Shown here: positions 1-6,334 of the stretch, in pieces
Layout of the letters: each line of letters opens with the position of its first letter
Position numbering within the stretch: the first letter of the stretch is position 1
Source: CAZLDI01 sp964558415
GTDB taxonomy: Bacteria > Chloroflexota > Dehalococcoidia > SM23-28-2 > RBG-16-64-32
DNA: 9,987 nt
NCBI GenBank assembly: GCA_964558415.1
Contig: CAZLDI010000036.1
Coordinates: 1 to 9,987 of the forward strand
Direction: 5' to 3'
Notes under the pieces: generated by a model
The model's database searches: none
Seen by the model: the letters and a program-made list of their open reading frames with translations, nothing else
What the model was told of the DNA's origin: nothing
Made by a program: the position numbers and the translations under genes

Positions 1-1370
1 CGCACCGGCTCCTCGAACCCCTTGGCCGTGAACTCCCCACGGTCCGCGAACACAAACCCCTTCCCGCTGCACAACCCCCGCACAGTATCCGCCACCAGTA
101 TCTCCCCGCCCTCCGCCCTCCCCGCGATCCGCGACGCCAGGATCACCGTCGCCCCAAACAGGTCCCCCTCCTCCTCAATCGGCTCCCCCGCGTTCAACCC
201 GCAACGTATCTGAATCCGCTCACTCCCCTCGCCCGCCGTTGCGGGAGAGGGACCAGCGGCGCCGACCCCCTCGGCTCGCCCCGCGCCCCGGTTGTGCGAA
301 TCAAACGCCTTCTGCAACCCCACCGCGCACTCCACCGCCCGCGTCACGCTCCCGAACGATGCCATGAACCCGTCTCCCATCGTCTTCACCTCCGTCCCCC
401 CGTGCGCCGCGAGCACCTCCCGCGTGATCCGCTCGTGCTCCCGCAGCACCTCCCGCCCCCGCTCGTCCCCCAGCCGCGACATCATCTCCGTGTGCCCGAC
501 GATGTCCGTGAACAGAACCGTCCGGAAGGGCGAAGCGGCGGGCGCTTCCTGTGCCGGCGGAGGTGGAGATTGCCCCACGAACGCGCGTATCAGCTCTACC
601 TGCTGCACGAAGGTTGGGTCCGAGTACTGAAGAAACTGCGCCCCCGGGATCTTCGCCGCGACGCGCTGACAGCAGCGGGCAGGGACGAAGAACGGCTCAT
701 GTCTCAGGACGAGCGTCGGCTGGCTAACTTGAGCGAGGAGGTTGCCCACATCCATCCCCTCCATCTCTCTCACGTACTGGAGACCGACAGACGGGTCAAC
801 CCAGCCTGGGATCAGCTTGGCCAACGGGTCGACGAAGTCGCTGGACGCCGCGTCCCAGCCCATCAGAACACGCATAAGAGTCTGTACGTACACGGCCCAG
901 TCCAACTCGGCGAGCGCCGCAGTCGTCCGGGCGATAGGCGTATCTGCCAGCTCTCGCATGTTCTGATACGGACACTCGAGAACGACGTGTGTCACGCGCT
1001 CTGGAACCGCCGTTGCGAGGTGAAGGCACGTTGAGAGAGTCAATATGCTTCCGCCACCTGCTCCACCTGCATACGCGATGAAGAGGTCGAGCTTGGCAGC
1101 ATCGATCACCGCCCGGGCATCCAGCAGCAGCGTCTCGGCCGACACGACTGCAACATCACGTTCCGACAGGCCGGTGCCACGCGCATCGAAAGTAACAAGG
1201 CGAAACGACTGGGTGAACGCCTCGAACACAGCCCGATACGCTGCGTACATTTCCCGCACGTGGGAGAACGGGACAGAACACAGGAGCAGTGCGGGCCCCT
1301 GACCCGCTTCGGCCCAGGCGATGCTGACGCCGTCGCTCGTGGTGGTGTACTGGACGGGTGGTGCTTCCAT
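1..1370 (-). CDS. Alpha/beta-hydrolase-like / class III adenylate-guanylate cyclase fusion, third array copy, 3' end cut by window edge
   Basis: The open frame runs from ATG 1370 to base 1 with 456 complete codons; about ten C-terminal residues lie outside, judging by the other copies. The start is supported by GGAGG seven bases upstream. Residues 1-265 are an alpha/beta-hydrolase fold (FDARGTGLSER near 61-71), but the nucleophile elbow reads AGGAGG (101-106) with no Ser, Cys or Asp. The acid site reads RHEPFFVP and no catalytic His is visible. Residues about 283-456 are a class III cyclase domain with metal Asp289 (FTDIVG) and Asp333 (MGDGF), adenine-selecting Lys329 and Asp403, Arg414, and Ile410 where Asn is usual. 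It probably makes cAMP, if active. The hydrolase half differs strongly from the two upstream copies while the cyclase half is nearly identical. A five-residue loop (PDGRS) present in the other copies is missing near 161-165. It is the last visible gene of a minus-strand array. Confidence 0.9.
   Translation of the reverse strand, partial: MEAPPVQYTTTSDGVSIAWAEAGQGPALLLCSVPFSHVREMYAAYRAVFEAFTQSFRLVTFDARGTGLSERDVAVVSAETLLLDARAVIDAAKLDLFIAYAGGAGGGSILTLSTCLHLATAVPERVTHVVLECPYQNMRELADTPIARTTAALAELDWAVYVQTLMRVLMGWDAASSDFVDPLAKLIPGWVDPSVGLQYVREMEGMDVGNLLAQVSQPTLVLRHEPFFVPARCCQRVAAKIPGAQFLQYSDPTFVQQVELIRAFVGQSPPPPAQEAPAASPFRTVLFTDIVGHTEMMSRLGDERGREVLREHERITREVLAAHGGTEVKTMGDGFMASFGSVTRAVECAVGLQKAFDSHNRGAGRAEGVGAAGPSPATAGEGSERIQIRCGLNAGEPIEEEGDLFGATVILASRIAGRAEGGEILVADTVRGLCSGKGFVFADRGEFTAKGFEEPV
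225..251. repeat. GC-rich inverted repeat inside third cyclase gene
   Basis: CCCCTCGCCCGC and GCGGGAGAGGG form the arms of an imperfect hairpin. On the coding strand it encodes PSPATAGEGSE in the loop between the LQKAF helix and the RIQIRCGLN strand. It corresponds to the elements at 1807-1847 and 3181-3219 but lacks their LTPD-encoding flank. Confidence 0.6.
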
Positions 1371-1422
1371 CACGCGTCCTCCGTCCACCTCACCTCATAC
1401 ACCCGCACCGCCTCCTCGAACC
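1370..1422 (-). pseudogene. Leftover C-terminal tail of a fourth hydrolase-cyclase copy
   Basis: Read on the minus strand this segment encodes FEEAVRVYEVRWTEDA and a TGA. It matches the last residues of the intact copies (FEEPVRVYEVRW). Its stop overlaps the next gene's start as TGATG, the same close-packed join seen between the two upstream genes. No cyclase body precedes it; upstream is unrelated sequence. A 60-codon open frame (1370-1552) reads through the insert into this tail but is unlikely to be a functional protein. I infer that it is the residue of a deleted gene, or the original tail of the upstream gene displaced by an insertion. Confidence 0.6.
1385..1422. repeat. 38-bp direct repeat, left copy
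   Basis: This segment matches 1549-1586 at 37 of 38 positions by eye. Both copies encode the cyclase C-terminal tail and lie on the same strand. They bracket a 126-bp segment. The offset between the copies is 164 bp, so the frames differ. Confidence 0.75.
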
Positions 1423-1548
1423 GAGGAGCAATGTCATTCTGAGCGAGACGCCAACCGCTCGACAGCATACCGCCCCTTCGCGAAGGAATCTGGCGGCGCG
1501 GGGGGTGCGAACCCCACTCGCAACGGGTATCACCCCGCATCACTCCTG
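1423..1548. repeat. 126-bp insert resembling a dispersed GTCATTCTGAGCG repeat
   Basis: The segment between the two 38-bp repeats begins AATGTCATTCTGAGCGAG and contains a 12-bp perfect palindrome, CCTTCGCGAAGG (1475-1486), leading into GGAATCT. GTCATTCTGAGCG paired with GAAGAATCT-like ends is, from memory, a common dispersed short repeat in several bacterial groups including Chloroflexota; this copy looks decayed. A second small inverted repeat (GGGG-TGCGAA-CCCC) lies near 1502-1515. Its right end includes the stop codon of the upstream gene (1540-1542). There is no gene in it. That it is mobile is inference. Confidence 0.4.
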
Positions 1549-2919
1549 CCACCTCACCTCATACACCCGCACCGGCTCCTCGAACCCCTTGGCCGTGAAC
1601 TCCCCACGGTCCGCAAACACAAACCCCTTCCCGCTGCACAGCCCGCGCACCGTATCCGCCACCAGTATCTCCCCACCCTCCGCCCGCCCCGCGATCCGCG
1701 ACGCCAGGATCACCGTCGCCCCGAACAGATCGCTCCGCCCGTCTGGGCCCTCCTCCTCAATCGGCTCCCCCGCGTTCAACCCGCAACGTATCTGAATCCG
1801 CTCACTCCCCTCGCCCGCCGCTGCGGGAGAGGGGTCGGGGGTGAGGGCAGCATCAAACGCCCTCTGCAACGCCACCGCGCACTCCACCGCCCGCGTCACA
1901 CTCCCGAACGACGCCATAAACCCGTCCCCCATCGTCTTCACCTCCGTCCCTCCGTGCGCCCTCAGCACCTCCCGTGTAATCCGCTCGTGCTCGCGCAGCA
2001 CCTCCCGCCCCCGCTCATCCCCCAGCCGCGACATCATCTCCGTGTGCCCGACGATGTCCGTAAAGAGTACCGTACGGACGGGGGGTTGGGGCTCTGGTCC
2101 AGCGTCCGGGCCGGTGGGCGGCTCAGTGGAGAGGAACGCTGCCACTGGTTCGCGAATAGGTTCAAGGCGTTGCGGACCAGAATCTGCAAGGGTGACCAGG
2201 CGCGCACCCGGAACCGAGGCTGCCATTGTTTGCGCGACTGCGAGCGGAACGAATTCATCCTGTAACCAATGGATCACAAGAGTTTTCGCTTTGATGCCCG
2301 GCAGCAGCGGAGTAACGTCCGTCCCAGCATTGCTCTGGATCAGTCTGGCCGCCATCTCGCCCGACATGGAGCGTCTGAAAACCTCCCCCGTTCGCACGTT
2401 CCACTCGGGCGCCTGCCGTCGGTCGCGCAGGTCGACCAGCGCTTGGGCCGCAACGGGCCAATTAGTACGGGCAAGGTCGGCGAACGCCCGTAGAGCCGGT
2501 TCCGGCATGATGTCCGCAACGCGCGGATACCCCTCGTATAAGATCAAGTGCGTGACCTGTCGGGGATGCCGTACGGAGTACTCTATCGCGCGAAGCGCCC
2601 CGAAAGTCTGGCCAAAAAGGGCAAAGCGCTTTAGGCCAGCCGCCGCGACGACCGCCTCCAGGTCTCTCAGAAGTGCCTGATGTGACACGTCGTCCACTTC
2701 GCGCTGGGAGAGTCCGGTACCGCGAATGTCGTAATGAACAAGTTGCCTCCCGAGTCCCAGGACGGGCATGAAAGCAAAGAATTCAGGCACGAGATGGTAA
2801 AGGGAAAACGATTCAACAAACACCTGAAGGACCACCAGCGGCGGACCCTCCCCCTCCACGCAGTAGGCGATACGGACACCGTCCGCCGTCGTGCAGTAAC
2901 GTACCTCGCGCTCAGGCAT
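1540..2919 (-). CDS. Alpha/beta-hydrolase-like / class III adenylate-guanylate cyclase fusion, second array copy
   Basis: 459 residues from ATG 2919, overlapping the end of the preceding gene by 8 nt (ATGCCTGA), so translation is probably coupled. Residues 1-265 are an alpha/beta-hydrolase fold (HYDIRGTGLS near 62-71). The elbow reads GQTFG with Thr105 in place of Ser, the Asp position is kept (QDEFVP, Asp221), and the His position reads DSGPQ (Pro249). It is therefore probably not a working hydrolase and more likely binds a ligand or partner. Residues about 283-459 are a class III cyclase with metal Asp288 and Asp332, Lys328 and Asp397 for adenine selection, Arg408, and Ile404 replacing the usual Asn. 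A variable segment (about 356-373, ALTPDPSPAAAGEGSE) interrupts the cyclase fold. There are no membrane segments, so it is cytoplasmic. Catalytic cyclases of this class dimerise; mixed dimers among the three products are conceivable. Confidence 0.93.
   Translation of the reverse strand: MPEREVRYCTTADGVRIAYCVEGEGPPLVVLQVFVESFSLYHLVPEFFAFMPVLGLGRQLVHYDIRGTGLSQREVDDVSHQALLRDLEAVVAAAGLKRFALFGQTFGALRAIEYSVRHPRQVTHLILYEGYPRVADIMPEPALRAFADLARTNWPVAAQALVDLRDRRQAPEWNVRTGEVFRRSMSGEMAARLIQSNAGTDVTPLLPGIKAKTLVIHWLQDEFVPLAVAQTMAASVPGARLVTLADSGPQRLEPIREPVAAFLSTEPPTGPDAGPEPQPPVRTVLFTDIVGHTEMMSRLGDERGREVLREHERITREVLRAHGGTEVKTMGDGFMASFGSVTRAVECAVALQRAFDAALTPDPSPAAAGEGSERIQIRCGLNAGEPIEEEGPDGRSDLFGATVILASRIAGRAEGGEILVADTVRGLCSGKGFVFADRGEFTAKGFEEPVRVYEVRWQE
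1549..1586. repeat. 38-bp direct repeat, right copy
   Basis: Right-hand partner of 1385-1422. It lies inside the true 3' end of the second cyclase gene and encodes residues FEEPVRVYEVRW. Confidence 0.75.
1807..1847. repeat. GC-rich inverted repeat inside second cyclase gene
   Basis: The arms CCCCTCGCCCGC / GCGGGAGAGGGG are followed by TCGGGGGTGAGGG. On the coding strand it reads LTPDPSPAAAGEGSE. Peptides of the LTPxPSPxxGxGE type are a known signature of a GC-rich dispersed repeat read through in frame; I recognise this from memory. Confidence 0.7.
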
Positions 2920-4306
2920 CCCTCCACCTCACCTCATACACCCGCACCGGCTCCTCAAACCCCTTCGCCGCAAACTCACCGCGATCCGCGAACACAAAGC
3001 CCTTCCCCGAACACAGCCCGCGCACCGTATCCGCCACCAGTATCTCCCCACCCTCCGCCCGCCCCGCGATCCGCGACGCCAGGATCACCGTCGCCCCAAA
3101 CAGATCGCTGCGCCCGTCTGGGCCCTCCTCTTCAATCGGCTCCCCCGCGTTTAATCCGATCCTGATCTGAATCCGTTCCTCCCCTCTCCCGCGCACGGGA
3201 GAGGGGTCAGGGGTGAGGGCAAACGCCCGCTGCAACCCCACCGCGCACTCCACCGCCCGCGTCACACTCCCGAACGACGCCATGAACCCGTCCCCCATCG
3301 TCTTCACCTCCGTCCCCCCGTGCGCCGCGAGCACCTCTCGCGTGATCCGCTCGTGCTCCCGCAGCACCTCCCGCCCCCGCCCGTCCCCCAGCCGCGACAT
3401 CATCTCCGTGTGCCCGACAATGTCAGTGAAGAGAACTGTGCGGAGAGGACCCTGCACCTCGGCTTGTGGCTCCGCAGGCAGGCGCCGCGTCTCCGGGTCC
3501 TCGTCGAGGAAAGCGTTGACGGAATCAATGATCGCCTTCACATCGCCCCAATAGAAACCGGCGATCGCGCCCGGGGGTGTAACCAATCTCGCCCCGGGGA
3601 TTCCAGCCGCCAAGGCCTGGCCGAGCGCAACGGGGTAAATCGAGTGCGCGATCCTGTGAACCACCAGGGTGCGCGCGGATATCGCAGCTAAACAGGGTGT
3701 CACATCAACGTCTACGTTTTGACGAATGAATCGCGCCATAGCCTGACCGTCCGCCGACTGGCTGCTATGTTTCGCCGCGCGGAGCGGTGCATCGCCGGCC
3801 TCGACCCTTGCCGCGCCCATGTCGCTGGTCGTTCTGCAGAAGAGTTCCCAGTCCGAGAGCGCGAGCGCCTCGAAGGCTTGGAGCGCTTCAGGAGTAAACG
3901 CATCGAGGGCGCGAGCGAACGTTCCGCACAAAACGAGCGCGCTTACGCGGCCCGAGTGCTCTGCGGCGTACTTAATCGCCTTTGGTCCGCTGTTGCTCGG
4001 TGCCCATATGGCGAACCGGGCGAGTCCCGCCGCGTCTGCCACAGCCTCCATATCGAGGACAGTTGCACCCAGAGAAAAGTCCTCGACGTGCCTTTCCGAC
4101 AGCCCGGTGTTCCGGCAGTCGTAGTGAACGAGCCTTCGACCGGCGCCAATCCGACGGTAGAAGTCCTCCAGTTCCGGCATCAGGTGATTCAGCGAGAAGG
4201 ACTCCAACAGCACCGGGCACACCACCAACGGCGGCCCCTCCCCCTCCACGCAGTACGCAATGCGGACACCGTCCTCGGTGGTGCAGTACCGGACCTCGCG
4301 CTCCAC
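2912..4306 (-). CDS. Alpha/beta-hydrolase-like / class III adenylate-guanylate cyclase fusion, first array copy
   Basis: 464 residues, starting at GTG 4306 (GTG GAG CGC GAG). The start is chosen because MEREVRYCTT aligns with the second copy, and no in-frame ATG was seen upstream. Residues 1-270 form an alpha/beta-hydrolase fold (HYDCRNTGLSER near 61-72). The elbow is APSNS: Ser104 is kept but both flanking glycines are lost. The acid position is His221 (RIAHSIYP) and the His position is Ala249 within PGAIAGFYWGD. Residues about 288-464 are the cyclase: metal Asp295 and Asp339, Lys336, Asp401, Arg412, and Ile408 instead of Asn. Residues about 362-377 (ALTPDPSPVRGRGEE) come from a GC-rich palindromic insert. 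It is the promoter-proximal gene of the array; a TATAAT box lies 9 nt before the GTG and no ribosome-binding site is visible, so the message may be leaderless. Product is probably cAMP if active. Confidence 0.93.
   Translation of the reverse strand: MEREVRYCTTEDGVRIAYCVEGEGPPLVVCPVLLESFSLNHLMPELEDFYRRIGAGRRLVHYDCRNTGLSERHVEDFSLGATVLDMEAVADAAGLARFAIWAPSNSGPKAIKYAAEHSGRVSALVLCGTFARALDAFTPEALQAFEALALSDWELFCRTTSDMGAARVEAGDAPLRAAKHSSQSADGQAMARFIRQNVDVDVTPCLAAISARTLVVHRIAHSIYPVALGQALAAGIPGARLVTPPGAIAGFYWGDVKAIIDSVNAFLDEDPETRRLPAEPQAEVQGPLRTVLFTDIVGHTEMMSRLGDGRGREVLREHERITREVLAAHGGTEVKTMGDGFMASFGSVTRAVECAVGLQRAFALTPDPSPVRGRGEERIQIRIGLNAGEPIEEEGPDGRSDLFGATVILASRIAGRAEGGEILVADTVRGLCSGKGFVFADRGEFAAKGFEEPVRVYEVRWRDA
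3181..3219. repeat. GC-rich perfect hairpin inside first cyclase gene
   Basis: CCCCTCTCCCG (3181-3191) and CGGGAGAGGGG (3196-3206) form an 11-bp perfect stem with a 4-base loop, followed by TCAGGGGTGAGGG. It encodes LTPDPSPVRGRGEE in frame. It sits at the same place in the gene as the other two elements but its loop differs in sequence and length. Confidence 0.75.
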
Positions 4307-4315
4307 GATGCCGCG

Positions 4316-4321
4316 ATTATA
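4316..4321 (-). promoter_or_regulatory. TATAAT box of the cyclase array
   Basis: The minus strand reads TATAAT, then nine bases, then the GTG start of the first cyclase gene. A normal transcription start would fall within a few bases of the start codon, and there is no Shine-Dalgarno sequence in between, so a leaderless message is likely. The sequence 17 bases upstream (GCACAG) is not a good -35 element. Confidence 0.5.
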
Positions 4322-4347
4322 GCGCGTGCGGGAACGGGCTGTGCGCC

Positions 4348-4493
4348 CTACGGCTCCCGCAAGATATCGTGCGTCCCGATGCGCCTCAGGATAACCCTCC
4401 CGTCCTTCACTTCGAGGTTATCCGGTAGTTCATCGTCACACTCAGCTCCCAGAGCCGCACAGTCCCCTTGATCCGCTTGACGCGAAGAGACGG
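4348..4493 (-). pseudogene. Truncated, frameshifted RelE/ParE-type toxin gene copy
   Basis: This segment matches the 3' half of the intact toxin gene at 7390-7536, with about a dozen mismatches and one missing base over roughly 147 positions. It encodes PSLRVKRIKG, then RLWELSVTM and NYRIT. A single T is then missing near 4415-4417, after which the frame hits TGA. The remaining sequence, read in the shifted frame, restores RVILRRIGTHDILREP and TAG. The first 48 or so codons are absent, and no antitoxin-like gene is next to it. It lies directly upstream of the cyclase array promoter. It is almost certainly non-functional. Confidence 0.85.
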
Positions 4494-4618
4494 ACGGCTG
4501 AGGGGGCGATCCCATAGCGCCAGCCAGTGTATCAGGCGAGCGCCGCCCGCGCGGGCCGCGTTTTGCATTAAGCGGTATTGCGGATGGTAGTCTGGCCTGT
4601 CAGGAGGTGCGTAATAAA

Positions 4619-4852
4619 ATGCCTGAATACATTGTGGACTTCGAAGGGGAAACGAGATACAGCGCCGGTGCGGCGAGGCCCGGCGCAGAGCCACACACAC
4701 ATTACTTCAAGAAGCCACTTGCGGAGCGACTAGCAATCATTTGTAACAGCCGCGCCACCGAAGGGTGGCGGTTACTCCATGTGGCGAGCGACGCGCGAAG
4801 CACTAGTGTCGCCTCCACGCCGACCGCGTTCTATCTATTCTTCGAGCGGTAG
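4619..4852 (+). CDS. Small DUF4177-like protein, 77 residues
   Basis: ATG 4619 follows AGGAGG (4602-4607) by 11 bases; an in-frame GTG at 4607 overlaps that ribosome-binding site and is less likely. The protein starts MPEYIVDFEG, has a helical middle (LAERLAIICNSRATEGW), then RLLHV and ends TAFYLFFER. The order beta strand, helix, EGWRLLHV, beta strand ending in an aromatic-rich FYLFFER resembles the DUF4177 family, whose function is unknown. It is cytoplasmic, with no signal or membrane segment. The zinc-ribbon gene follows 56 bases downstream, so the two may be co-transcribed. Family assignment is by pattern only. Confidence 0.7.
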   Translation: MPEYIVDFEGETRYSAGAARPGAEPHTHYFKKPLAERLAIICNSRATEGWRLLHVASDARSTSVASTPTAFYLFFER

Positions 4853-4908
4853 GAGCCGGGCGGGACGCTTGACCAACGGTGGACACGAACCTAGAACCGT
4901 TGCACGCA

Positions 4909-5064
4909 ATGTTTTGCAGCGATTGCGGAACCGAATTACGCGAAGAGGCGAGCTTCTGCTGGAAGTGCGTGCGTCGGATGGACAGAGGGGAAATGCCAGT
5001 GGCGCAGCACGAGCCACAGTGGGAAACGTGTGAGATTGAGTTTGAAAGAAAGTTGTCACCGTGA
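4909..5064 (+). CDS. Short zinc-ribbon protein, 51 residues, possibly truncated
   Basis: From ATG 4909 the protein begins at once with a zinc ribbon: CSDCG, then about ten residues, then FCWKC, giving two CxxC knuckles. A GTG at 4879 would add ten residues, but proteins of this type usually start right at the ribbon, so the ATG is preferred; no clear ribbon-binding Shine-Dalgarno is seen. After the ribbon come QWETCEIEFERKL and a stop. In related proteins that I recall, a WETCEI-type strand continues into a longer domain, so this one may be a shortened gene. Likely role is unknown. It lies in the same direction as the DUF4177-like gene and converges on the membrane protein gene at 5109. Confidence 0.6.
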   Translation: MFCSDCGTELREEASFCWKCVRRMDRGEMPVAQHEPQWETCEIEFERKLSP

Positions 5065-5108
5065 GAGATTGGCGCAAGTAGTCGGACTCGTCGTCGTCGT
5101 TGCAACCC

Positions 5109-5801
5109 TCAACGGTCTTGCGGTGCCACCGAGCCACCGAAAAGCACCTGCCAGCTCTGGGCACCCGATGCTTCTTCTAGCCTTTGGACGCGCTGAGAGC
5201 CCTGTTCGACCCACCAAACCACATCGCCCTCGCTATCCACATCAGTGTCGTAATCGAAGCACATCCAAGCAAGCCAAATCCGCCCATAGGCATCTCCGTA
5301 TCGGGCCACGAACCCCAAAGTGTAGCCAGGCTCAGCATTCAATCCGAACCGTTCAAGACAGTCGGAGAGGCCGCGCCCAGTCGGGGGGTAAATGCTCTCA
5401 GTCGCATCGAATGGCCAGGATTCGTCCTTAAGTAGGTATCCCTTCGGCGCACTTCTCCAGTAGTGGGCCTTGGGATGCAGCGCTGTCATCTCGACTTCGA
5501 TAGCGGCGCCCGGCCCTAGATTCGTGACCCTGAAGCTCATGCTGTCGGGGTAACAATCATCAGCCTTCGTCCCACTGGGGAGCTTGCCGTTTCCCTTGTA
5601 GTCCAGCAGGTCAATGAGCAGGAGCGGCCTGTCGCCAGACAGTCTCTGCTCCCGCATCTCTTCCACCGTCCGCTCAGTCGCGTCGGCTTGCTTGCGCGTC
5701 TGCCACGCCTGATAGACCACCGCTATCAAGGTAAACACAAGCACGGCTGCGGCACCGGCCTGGACAGCGCCTGAGTTGTCGTTCAACCAATCAACAACCA
5801 T
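5109..5801 (-). CDS. Single-pass membrane protein of unknown function, 230 residues
   Basis: One N-terminal membrane helix (about residues 11-31, GAVQAGAAAVLVFTLIAVVY) is followed by a basic, charged stretch (QTRKQADATERTVEEMREQR) that may be a short coiled coil. A mainly beta domain of about 170 residues follows, opening RPLLLIDLLDY and containing FRVTNLGPGAAIEVEM. The positive charges after the helix predict the large domain on the cytoplasmic side. The N-terminal helix plus an RPxLxxxxx...NxGPGxA beta domain is seen in many uncharacterised bacterial proteins; I know no function for it. It is the last gene of a three-gene minus-strand run, starting 11 bases after the lipoprotein gene ends. 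No strong ribosome-binding site is visible, so coupling to upstream translation is plausible. Confidence 0.8.
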   Translation of the reverse strand: MVVDWLNDNSGAVQAGAAAVLVFTLIAVVYQAWQTRKQADATERTVEEMREQRLSGDRPLLLIDLLDYKGNGKLPSGTKADDCYPDSMSFRVTNLGPGAAIEVEMTALHPKAHYWRSAPKGYLLKDESWPFDATESIYPPTGRGLSDCLERFGLNAEPGYTLGFVARYGDAYGRIWLAWMCFDYDTDVDSEGDVVWWVEQGSQRVQRLEEASGAQSWQVLFGGSVAPQDR

Positions 5802-5812
5802 GCTTGCCGTGC

Positions 5813-6319
5813 CTACTCAAGCCGCCAGATGCGCGTGACTAACTGTTGGGAGACAGGAGCGCCCGCATTAAGTACCTCGTATTGCCACAGCTCGACCGGT
5901 CGCTCGTCTGGGCGCATCGAGAACCCCGCCTGCGTGTCCTTGGTCTCCTCGGGGGCAAAATCGCAGACGTGGAACAAGGCACCCGACTCGTATAGATTGC
6001 CACGGTCAGTCTTGACAGCAAACAGACCCCCAACCGACACAGCATACTGACATCGGTTTTCGTGGGCCAGATTCCTAAAGGTCACGAGCACTTGCACGAC
6101 CTGATTGGTCTCGCCGAAGTCGTTTGTCCTATCACCTAGACTTACAACGTCGGTCACGGTTATCTCGATGTCCTCTTCCGTCCACGTGTAGGGGAATGTG
6201 GCTGCTTCGGGTGACGGCGTAGGCGTGTCCGGCGCGGGTGTACCTGTGGTCCCCGGCGCTTCGTCCGAACCGCAGGCAACGACCAGCACGGCAAGAACCA
6301 ACAGCGCCCAAAGTCTCAT
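5813..6319 (-). CDS. Secreted lipoprotein, possibly DUF4352-like, 168 residues
   Basis: ATG 6319 opens a classic lipoprotein signal: MRLWALLVLAVLVVAC with lipobox VVAC and lipidated Cys16. A Thr/Pro-rich linker (about 21-40) leads to a beta-rich domain with TWTEEDIEITVTDV, then VQVLVTFRNL, then DRGNLYESG. That strand order resembles DUF4352 / telokin-like domains of exported lipoproteins, but the match is only by eye. Two cysteines in the domain (QYAV-preceding Cys and HVCDF) could form a disulfide. The product should be anchored to the outer face of the membrane. It is the middle gene of a tight three-gene run (15 bases after the upstream gene, 11 before the downstream one). Confidence 0.85.
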   Translation of the reverse strand: MRLWALLVLAVLVVACGSDEAPGTTGTPAPDTPTPSPEAATFPYTWTEEDIEITVTDVVSLGDRTNDFGETNQVVQVLVTFRNLAHENRCQYAVSVGGLFAVKTDRGNLYESGALFHVCDFAPEETKDTQAGFSMRPDERPVELWQYEVLNAGAPVSQQLVTRIWRLE

Positions 6320-6334
6320 CAGCGGCAGGCCGCG

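Noticed and set aside
294..1034. Long plus-strand open frame of 246 codons, opposite the third cyclase gene
   Set aside because: It is the antisense of a clear cyclase gene; its protein is Arg/Pro/His-rich low-complexity sequence produced by GC-rich codons, with no ribosome-binding site.
1321..2680. Plus-strand open frames at 1321-2265 and 1841-2680
   Set aside because: They lie antisense to the second cyclase gene, show Arg/Ser/Pro-rich composition and repeat the same shadow peptides as in the other copies.
4541..4564. GC palindrome GCCCGCGCGGGC followed by TTTT as a terminator
   Set aside because: No plus-strand gene ends upstream of it, the stem has no proper loop and only four T follow. 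It could fold but I cannot assign it a role.
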